Source: Aurelia coerulea (lineage: Eukaryota; Cnidaria; Scyphozoa; Semaeostomeae; Ulmaridae). From it: a DNA stretch of 64,000 nt. A program made the position numbers and the translations under genes. The stretch spans positions 40,246,663 to 40,310,662 of the forward strand of contig CM076943.1 in NCBI GenBank assembly GCA_039566865.1. Reading direction: 5' to 3'. The notes under the pieces were generated by a model that saw only the letters and a list, made by a program, of their open reading frames with translations, was not told the origin of the DNA and ran no database searches. Shown piece after piece: positions 1 to 9,600 of the stretch (positions are counted from its first letter, which is position 1; each line of letters opens with the position of its first letter).

Positions 1-558
1 AGCACAATCAAGTTTTGTTTGGTCAAATCTGAAAGAGAATTCACTGGAAAGGGTTCTTGGTATTTCTAAAAACGAGATTATCTGCTCTCAAACCCTTACG
101 TGAAAAGTAAAAGAATATCACCACATGTCCGTCGAGAGGCGTGGCGAGGTCCCTGGCGAAGGCACCAGAAATTTCTTGGACCATGCCGCTTTTCTCTCGG
201 GCCATACCCTCTTAAACACTGTTAAAAGGATAATTTTTAGATGGAAAATTTATTTATCTCGTGTGTAAAATTAAGCTTAGAATGACAGTGGCCCTATGGT
301 CCTAGAAACCTTCCTCAAGGAAAACTGAAAATGAAGAAAAATATCTACCTTATTTTTCTAGGCCCCTAAAGGCCTCGAGCCCCCCGGTAACTAACCTTGC
401 TTCCTCCCCCTCCTCTTCTAGACAGTCCTGTATGACCACTAGTGCACTAACCTTCCCAGTTTACTTTCGTAGCATTGTTTTCCCAATTCTTTGTAATGAG
501 CAGAATAACTCTGAAACACGTTGGTGGGTTGCAAATTGAAATACACAATTATTTGCAG
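1..558. other. Left-edge intronic DNA, no feature recognised
   Basis: Presumed intron upstream of the first visible channel exon. I see no further exon with the expected M1 helix and no repeat I can delimit. Confidence 0.3.
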
Positions 559-653
559 GACTCCAGAGAAAACCCGGAGGAATTCCCGCAGAGTTTCCCG
601 AGAGGCGTGTGCAGCGGCATTTATTGGGCATATGTGACAATGACAACCGTTGG
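559..653 (+). CDS. Channel exon: pore helix and first half of selectivity filter
   Basis: The acceptor is a good TTTGCAG at 552-558. The exon encodes NPEEFPQSFPRGVCSGIYWA followed by YVTMTTVG and stops after two bases of a glycine codon at a GG|GTAAGA donor. The next exon supplies T and continues TAT GGA GAT, completing TVGYGD. The hydrophobic GIYWAYVTM run is the pore helix of potassium channels. Confidence 0.8.
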
Positions 654-3600
654 GTAAGACATTGTATTAATTTATTATATTGTCTGTAAGTTTTCAACCG
701 GTTGCACAAAAGCTGAATATTCAGAGGGGTTTGATCTCATTACCAAACAGAATGTTCTTGTTTGTTACCCAGCACTCTCTCTATATTTACTTGTTACATA
801 CAGACTATATTTTACTACAGGATGTCCCAAAAAAATTGTGCCCTGTTTGTCTGGAGATTGCGACAAAACGGCAAAAGATTGTCGCCAAACCTTTGCATGA
901 TGGTGCTCTTCAGATGTTCAATTAAAGTTTGCCACCATCCCCGTAAAAATCCGTTGAAAAATGATGGAGCTATGACCTTCAGAAGACCAAGTTTGCCTGG
1001 TGACTGAAACCAGCGGTCGGCCATTTTGTCTTACTATTTTGCAGTGATAGGTATCTTCACGTGAGGTAAGAAATAATTTCTGTGAGGTCAGAACTAGTGG
1101 AACTCTCCGAGGATTATCGGAATTTTCACGAGAGCTATGACATTGGAGGCTGCTGTTTCATTTTCAACCCATGAAGCTATTTATCGCTGCAAAATAGTTA
1201 GACAAAATGGCCGACCGCTGGTTTCAGTGATCGGGCAAATGTGGTCTCCTGAAGGTCGTAGCTCCATCATCTTTCGACGGCTTTTCATGGGGATGGTGGC
1301 AAACTTTAATTGAACATCTGAAGAGCACCACCATGCAAAAGTTTGGCGAAAATCTTTTGCCGTTCTGTCACAATCTTCAGACAAACGGGGCACAATTTTT
1401 TTGGGACACCCTGTATGTGTGCATAAATGCTTTTGCATTAAATCTTTAAAAGATGATTTAGCACCTGATTAAAACTGAAAATTCTTTGGATCTACAGGGT
1501 GTCCCAAAAAATTGTGCCCATTTGTCCGAAGATTGCGACAAAGCTGCAAAGGATTCTCGCCAAACTTTTAAATGATGGTGCTCTTCAGATGTTCAGTTAA
1601 AGTTTGCTACCATCCCCATGAAAATCCGTTGAAAAATGATGGAGCCATGACCTTCAGGAGACCAAATTTGGCAGATCACTGAAACCAGCAGTCGGCCATT
1701 TTGTCTTACTATTTTGCAGCGATAAATAGCTTCATGGATGGAAAATGAAACAGCAGCCTCCAATGTCATAGCCTTCGTGAAAATTCCGATTATCTTCAGA
1801 GAGTTCCACTATTTCTGACCTGACAGAAATTATTTCTTACCTCATGTCAAGATACTTATCACTGCAAGATAGTAAGACAAAATGGCCGACCGCTGGTTTC
1901 ATTCATCAGGGAGATTTGGTCTTATGAAGGTCATAGCTCCATCATTTTTCAACGGATATTTATGGGGATGGTAGCAAACTTTAATTGAACATCTGAAGAG
2001 CAACATCATGCAAACGTTTGGCGACAATCGTTTGCCGTTTTGTCACACTCTGCAAGCAAACGGGGCAAAAAAAATTTGGGACACCGTGTAAAAATGTGTT
2101 TTTGGCTGATTTTAAAACGGTATTAGGGAGCGGTCATTAAATATCTGCTATTTTTTGGGGTGGATGATATTTGGATGTGCTATGAAGAATTCTGCCATAA
2201 CTTTATGGAGCTATGAAGAAAATCAAGTTCATTTTACGGGGCCATAAAGATTTGCTGCAAAACTTGTTTTCTATTGCTTTTTCTCACTTGACACTTGCAA
2301 TTGCTTTTCTATTGATTTCCTTTCTTCCCTTTATCATTTCTAAGTAAGTTGGCTAACCAGTGCTAAGTTACATTTCTGAAATTACACTACTGGGCAAAAT
2401 TATCCAGCCACCCCTCATACAACTTACAAATGCATTTTTACAGTAGTCCAATGCAACTTATTTTAGCTAGTGTGTCACTCTCCATTGCTTCAGATTAATT
2501 TTTCATTTAGCTTCAAAAAATTGATCTGGTTTTGCAAAATCATGTGATTTTCTCGTGACATCATGATGTTGTTTATATGAAACCTGGAAATGTTAGTCAA
2601 GTCAGCAGCCATGTCTACCCCACGGAAGTGGTATTAAATGTACAATAATATCCAAAATACATATTTTAAGGTTTTTAGATGTGCTTTAGATGTGTTTGCA
2701 CGTTAGTTCTTGCAGAAACAATAGGCTCACATGTTTCTGTGAATTTTTGGTAGAATTCATAACATATAATTTGGTAAATTTTTCGACAAATGGAAAAATT
2801 GAAAAAGTGCGATGAGAGAGAACTTGCGACCTCCTGTATTCTAGGCAGTTGCTCCACCGACTGAGCTGTCTCTGCCACACTTGCTGTATAAATGTGGCTG
2901 AGATAGCTCAATCGGCAGAGCAACTGCCTAGAATGCAGGAGGTCGCGAGTTCGAAACTTGTTCTCGTCACACTTTCCATTTTTCGATTTGTCGAAAAATT
3001 TACCAAATTATTTGTTTCTGTGAGAATATATTCATAACAAAGAGTTCAGTTGTAGTGAAATATGAGTATAGATACAATCCTCCTCATGTAAGAAACTGTC
3101 CTGAGATCAGGCTGTAAAGTTTCTTACACGAGGGTAGCTGGTTTATGATGTCATCACAAATTTGTTGTTACTCGTGCCTATTAACAAAAGCGCTATGATG
3201 ACCTCCACTTTTGGACAAACGAGCCAATGAAAAATAAAACATGCAACTGGTCCTCTATCTATATTTAGCATGTTTCCCATTTTGAAACCTATTTGTAGCC
3301 AATTTTGAACAAAACAGATGGCACTAGAGCAAGCAAGCTCTCCTCCAGTTTGGCTTATGATGCACTCCTTTCGTGGACCTTACAATGTTTCTTATTTTCG
3401 TAGTTATGGAGATCTGACACCAAAATTGACACCTGCGCGCCTATTTGCGATGGTGTGGATGATTGTTGGATTGATCTCTTTATCCCTTCTGTCTGCCAAG
3501 CTCACAACTGCTTTGACTGTCCCTCAAGCAAAAGACACCAAATTATATGGTCAAGAGGTATATCTATTGAATTACTGTCCTTACGGCATTTACTTGGCAA

Positions 3601-6600
3601 ATAATATGTAGTTATGTACTCTGTCACATTTTTTGCAGGCCAGCAAGTCAAGTAATCTGCAGGTCAAACTCGAGAGCAAACATACGGGTCACCAATACAG
3701 CCAATGCCTCGATACAACAATCAACCTGTTCTGTTTGTTCTGCTTAATTGCTTCCAATAACTTCAGTATTCTACATATAGTAAATTTTATTCATATGAAG
3801 TCTTTTGATGCACTCAGTGTGTTGCTGATTAATCAGGCAAACATGGTGTGATGTCCAGTTCATACACATACAGTATAATAATAATAATCAATTTATTTAC
3901 AGTTGGTGTATACAGTTGTTGTGTTGGAGTATGTTTATTCAACTTATGGAATACGCCTGTTGATATACGAGAGGCCTCAACTCTCGGTTGCTTCAAAAAA
4001 CAATTGAAAACACACCTACTGGCTGATCAAAAACGTTAACTTCAAAACGCGACCCCCTGGAAGAACAGCAATATTAACAATTTAGATACTACATTGCCTT
4101 TGAAATTATTTTTGTTTGTTTATTTTAAAAGATTGTATATATGTATTATTAGATGATGAAGGGTTTATTTTTCGTGTATAAATATTTATTCCTATCTTAT
4201 CATATATGGACAAATATAAGGACTTGGGGTTTAACTATAGCACGGCACTAGGGTGAGGTCCCAGTGTGTTGAAGTTGCCCCCTTTGAACCAGCTTTATCC
4301 ATCATAGAATAGCACCGTTGATCATGGAACGTTCCTGAAAGCGTCTTTATATAAGTTGAATGACAAAGGAAGGTAAATAATGATGGTTAATCAGCCCTTG
4401 ATGAACTGAGAATTATCCATAAGTTGAATGAACATACTGTAACAGGCTAGTTCTTGGGGTTTGAGTTCCTGTAGCATTGCAAATCTATGTCATTTGGAGG
4501 TTGTTAGAACATTAGAAGTTAGATAGGTGATTGGGCTAAGGATGGCACAATGGAATGTTTCCGAAGATCCATTTCGTTCCATGGTAAATTGACAAATTAA
4601 ATCATTCAGAATTCTTTCAAACGCCATAGTTGAAGGGAACCGACATAGTTAAAGCTGGCCCGGGCCAAGTTAAAAATATAATCTACAGGGTGTCCTAAAA
4701 AACATGTGCGCTCTTTGAATGGCTTCTGCGGAGCAGCCATAAATCTAATGTTTCTGATTCTAAGATTATTGACAGAAGAGACTTCAAATTAAAGGTTGAC
4801 ACCGAGTTTGAGTAAATCTGATCACTTGTTGCTAATTTATGGAGCAAGAAAGCCAAAATTATTGGCTGCCTCAAAACCAGAGGATTCATTATTCTCCAGT
4901 GCGTTAAAATCAACGAAATTGATTGAAAAAAACATACCCAGCCCTGTTTTCTGATGTTCATAAGTGAGACAGATAGTCATACATTGAATTTTGTGACAAC
5001 CAAGAATACTGGACATATCTAGGATTGCTAAGAATGGAAATGTGCAACACAAGTGCTTCAGGCCATGTCATGCGTCCATCAGATATTCTGCTTCTGAAAA
5101 GTGATAAAATCGTTTTAAACCAACAGTATTGCGTTCAGCATGCTGCTTGGTCGATATTCTTGAAGTTTATGGTCATTGATTACTCCCAAATGCGTTTCCT
5201 GGCATAACTGTAAAGTTTGAGTTCATTTAATGTTAAAATTCAAGTTATAAGGTTAAGTATGGAGATAAAATCCTCTGGTTTTGAAGCAACCAGTGATTGT
5301 GACTTTCTTTCTCAATAAATCAGCAACCACTTGTCAGATTTACACAAACTCGGTGCCAAGTTCTAAGTTAAAATCTCTTCTATTCACAAATCTGAAAAAC
5401 AGGAATGTTAGATTTATGGCTCCTCCACAGTGGCCATTTAAACGGCGCACAAGTTTTTTGGGACACCCTGTATTGTATTCAACAACTTTGACGCCTGCTG
5501 GGTCATTGTGTGGCGAAGGAAACAATGGGTTGGTGGGCATTTCTTCAGCCTATTTATGGCAGCTTGTCGATATAGCTATGTCTATTCCATTTAAGGATTC
5601 CCTGGCATCTTTAGCGCAATTGTTTATCAGATTGAATCACTACGTTTTAGATTGCAGCCATTTACGACTCAGCTGCTCGCACAATTGCAATTCATCACAG
5701 TGCAAAAGTAAATATCAGTAAGTATTCCTCAAATTGTTTACTTGATTAATAATGCATGAGGTGTGGTAAAATTGTCATTCTTCGAGCTGTCGTATGCAGG
5801 CGTATCTATCAAGTAATCTTCTTGTCAAAATCAGAAAATTTACAGTTACTCGTAATCCTTTTTCTCTCCAAACACCGGGTATCCACAAAAATCAAATACA
5901 TTTCGTTGGGCCTAGCGATGAAAGTTTAGCTTTAACACTTGGGTAGTCATTTACAAAACATTCCTCAATAGATATCTTGAACACAGACACCTCGTTTGTG
6001 GATATGGGTGCTTTAATAGTTGAATGTTAATTTTGAAGTCCAAATTTGCGTCCACCTCTAAACCAAACCTTTGACCAAAATTAGCCTGAGCAATTTCCAA
6101 ATAAAAAAACTCCCACTAAAACTAATCAAGGACAAAGCCAGTTCGTTATTTTTGAAACTCTCTTGTCTGGTTATCAGCTTCAGCAGTATTTTGTCTTGTC
6201 ATTGTAGAAGCACTATATCGAACCATGAAAGATATTGCCGATTCACTGAAAAGACGCAAAGTACGATCAGCATTGGTCGATGTTGCATCAGCAGCTGCTC
6301 GACCTGACCTCTTCGTACACCCAGACATAGACGCAATTGACATAAAACATCCATTCTCATTTGGCTTCATCCTATCAAGAGCAAGAGACATGGCTAACGC
6401 CGCGAGTACATTCAAGGACTATATAAAGGTCGGTCAAGGAACAACACATATTACACACCTTGACACATATAACTGCTGGTGTCAAGGTAAGGGCAATACA
6501 TTGTTGCTAGTTATATTATCAAAACTCATTGCTGCTAGTTATATTACAGTAAAAACCCGCATATAAGAACCACCCACTTATAAGAACCTAAGGCCTAGAA

Positions 6601-9600
6601 TGTTCTAATTTCACCCCATTACAGAAGAACCTATTCATCCTGAAATTCAAGGAAGGTTCTTATCTAAAAAAGTTACATGTAGACTACTGGTTGGTAATAT
6701 GTGACAAGATTTTTTAAAGAAATTTAGCCAACTACTTAAGTAGATACAAAGCATATACAAACAATTCTTTGTATGAATGGATTTGATACAGATAAGGCTA
6801 GGTAGACAAGGTTGTTCTTTATAAAATTGTGTCATGATAGTGTGTATGTGAAAACGTTGTTTTCTTGTATTTGGCCTAAATTCCCAAAGATCTGTAATTA
6901 ATTCTTTTGATAAGAACCTATTTAAGAACCTTGCATCCTGTTTTCCAGAATAATATCATATGCATAAGAATCTAAACAGGGTGATTTCAAAATGCAAGGT
7001 TCTTATATGCGGGTTTTTACTGTATCCTATCAACAGCTAAAAGCATACTTCTTACATTTTGTTACAATCAGCACAAGCTCTCCAAAAACAGTTTGATCTA
7101 ATAAGGTCTTTCGGTGAAAACTCCATATGATGCATGTGACACAAAAATGTAGCATTGTAATAAGTATAATGATGGCTTTTTCTACTGGGTGTATCAGAAA
7201 AAACGAGTCACTTGAAAAGTGCCTCTGCCGTGGCGACTTGAACCTTGCAAACTTATGGCATCGATTTTTGTAATCCATAACCTTTAACTGACCTTTAGAT
7301 ATACAGTAAATCCCCGCATATAAGAACCTACTTTTTTGAGAACCAGGCTGAAATAGGTTCTTATTTTAAAGGTACAAAGACAAATTTAGACCTGATAACT
7401 AAACCTAAGCTTGCAAACAGCAGGGGAGGAGGTTCAAATTTTAACAGCCAACTGGGACAAAAATCAGCTTAATAACGACGATCAAGGATCAACTTTACTA
7501 CCCCTGCAATAAGAACATATTTTTCATCAAACTGAAACAGGTTCTTAATTACAAGGTGCATAAGTTAGGGAAAACAGCCTCTAAGTTCTTAATTTTGTAG
7601 GTTCCTATATGCGGGTATTTACTGTATTCCCCTTACCTATAATTACCAACAAAAAATATTTTTGACTCGAAGTTGCCCAAATTTGTTACCGGTTGACGAC
7701 AGAGAGTCCTAATTTTCTGATGCATCTCGATTCTTGAAAATTCCCAGAAAATTAATGTTTTGGTTGTTTTTGTTTGATTCTTCAAAACCATGTTTTAAAA
7801 GACTAGAAATAATGATTTCTAACCTCTCAGTGAATTGAGCGTTCTTGATAGCAAATTTTAGCTCAGGAAAATGCTAGTTTTTGACCATGCTTGAAGAGAT
7901 AGGCATCACTTTCCCAATTTTGGATTTGATAATCTCCCTCGGTACGGAATAGTTGGTTTCATGCTTGTAATTATGTTTCTCTTTCGGTTCCAAAAATCTG
8001 AGATTTCCCAACAAATCGTTTGCCTTACAACATAGACGAGCTTAAGATGCCATAAAAAGAGTGATGCAATGCGACACAAGGAAGTACGAAAGCCGTTGAT
8101 TCAACGGGAAACCAATGCAGAGCATGAACAGCTAATGATGGCCAACTAATGGAATCTTTTACAAAAATCATTAACGGTTTGTTGTGCACATTAGGTAGAA
8201 ATAAAGTTTGAGTTCATGGCGTTTAAATTGCCACCACAGAGGCATTTTGAAATTGGCCCGGTATCATTAACTTTAGGGCTCAGACCAACGTTACCTTGCC
8301 TGTAGGCATTGTTCCTTTAAGTTCCTTAAATTGTTCCTTAAATCCCCGCATATAAGAACCTAAAAAAATAAGAACCTACAGGCTGTTTTTCCTAACTTAT
8401 GCACCTTGTAATTATGAACCTGTTTCAGTTTGATGAAAAATATGTTCTTATAGCAGGGGTAGCAAAGTTGATTTTGGATTGTCAGTGTTAAGTTCATTTT
8501 TGTCCCAGTGGGCTTTTAATGTTTGAAGCTCCTCCCCTGCTGTTGCAAAGCTTAGCATTGGTTATTAGGTATATTATAACCTTGCAAAAACAAATAATAG
8601 GGCTGAAAATCATTGACGAAGGTTCTAAAATGGCCTACGCAAGGTACTCTTCAAATAAGAACCATTATACCTTAAAATTTGGCTTAGTACCTTTAAAATA
8701 AGAACCTATTTCAGCCTAGCTCTCAAAAAAGTAGGTTCTTATATGCGGGGATTTGATTTACTGTAACCCTCTGTCATTGCCCGGTCTAGAAATCTGAGTT
8801 ACTAGTGGCAATACTGTGCTGTTGAGCGCACCAAATTCAGTTTAGAGAATGTCAGCTTTTAAAACAACTCAAAAAGATTGCAAAAACTTATTGCATGAGT
8901 TCATGGCGTTTAAATTGCCACCGCAAAGGCATCTTGAAAGTGGCCCGTCTTTTCTGATACACCCGGTATATAATTGATAATGCCAGTTCACTTTTGGCCA
9001 TTGTGCGAAAATAAAACGGAAATGGAAAGCAAAATCCTATGCATTGCGGTCCTTAACCAAATCCCTGTAGACGTGTTTGATATTTGTGATTGGAACGCGA
9101 TGCACCTTAGTAAATATTTCCACGCCGCTTGTCTTCAGCTTCTTGTCTATCATATCATACGCTTTACAAATCTTACCTCACAAAGACCCCACATAAACCT
9201 AGTAAAACGTTATAATAGACCATTTCGCAATTTGGAAAAGGGACTGAGGAGAGCGCGGCCCATTCTGACAGCCTTGGCAACAAGTAGGAAATCTACAGGG
9301 AATCCCATCAGGTCGGCTAGGCCTAAACTGAGCCGTTTCAAAGTCGAAGGGAAATACCTGAAATAAAGTGGCTCAAATTGCACTCACAAATTGGAAGAAG
9401 GGATGACAAGACTGCTTAATAATCCAGAGAAAACACTTACTAACCTAGACAAGCATCGCATAACTCTTGAAAATTGCAAATAAACCGAGAATAACTCGAG
9501 TTTGGAGAGAGATGTGAGTGAGCCGCAAGCTGTACATTTTGCACTGCAGAAAAGAGGATTCCCTGGATTTCCCTGTTGCCAAGGCTGTCAGAATGGGCCG

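Larger units (their letters stand above)
7185..8966. mobile_element. TA-flanked element, family F, with pogo-like MITEs nested inside
   Basis: Ends CTGGGTGTATCAGAAAAAAC and GTCTTTTCTGATACACCCGG with TA flanks (7183-7184, 8967-8968). Subterminal sequence matches inversely (CACTTGAAAAGTGCCTCTG against its right-end counterpart near 8930). It contains the insertions at 7304-7624 and about 8341-8763, plus an internal truncated copy of its own right end near 8215-8270. Confidence 0.7.

Noticed and set aside
2897..2969. Functional tRNA-Ser(AGA)
   Set aside because: No long variable arm, imperfect T-stem, and it sits in a fold-back repeat.
5281..5721. 146-codon frame as a stand-alone protein
   Set aside because: Its first half is the right end of a family B MITE. 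Only 5658-5717, in another frame, fits the channel gene.
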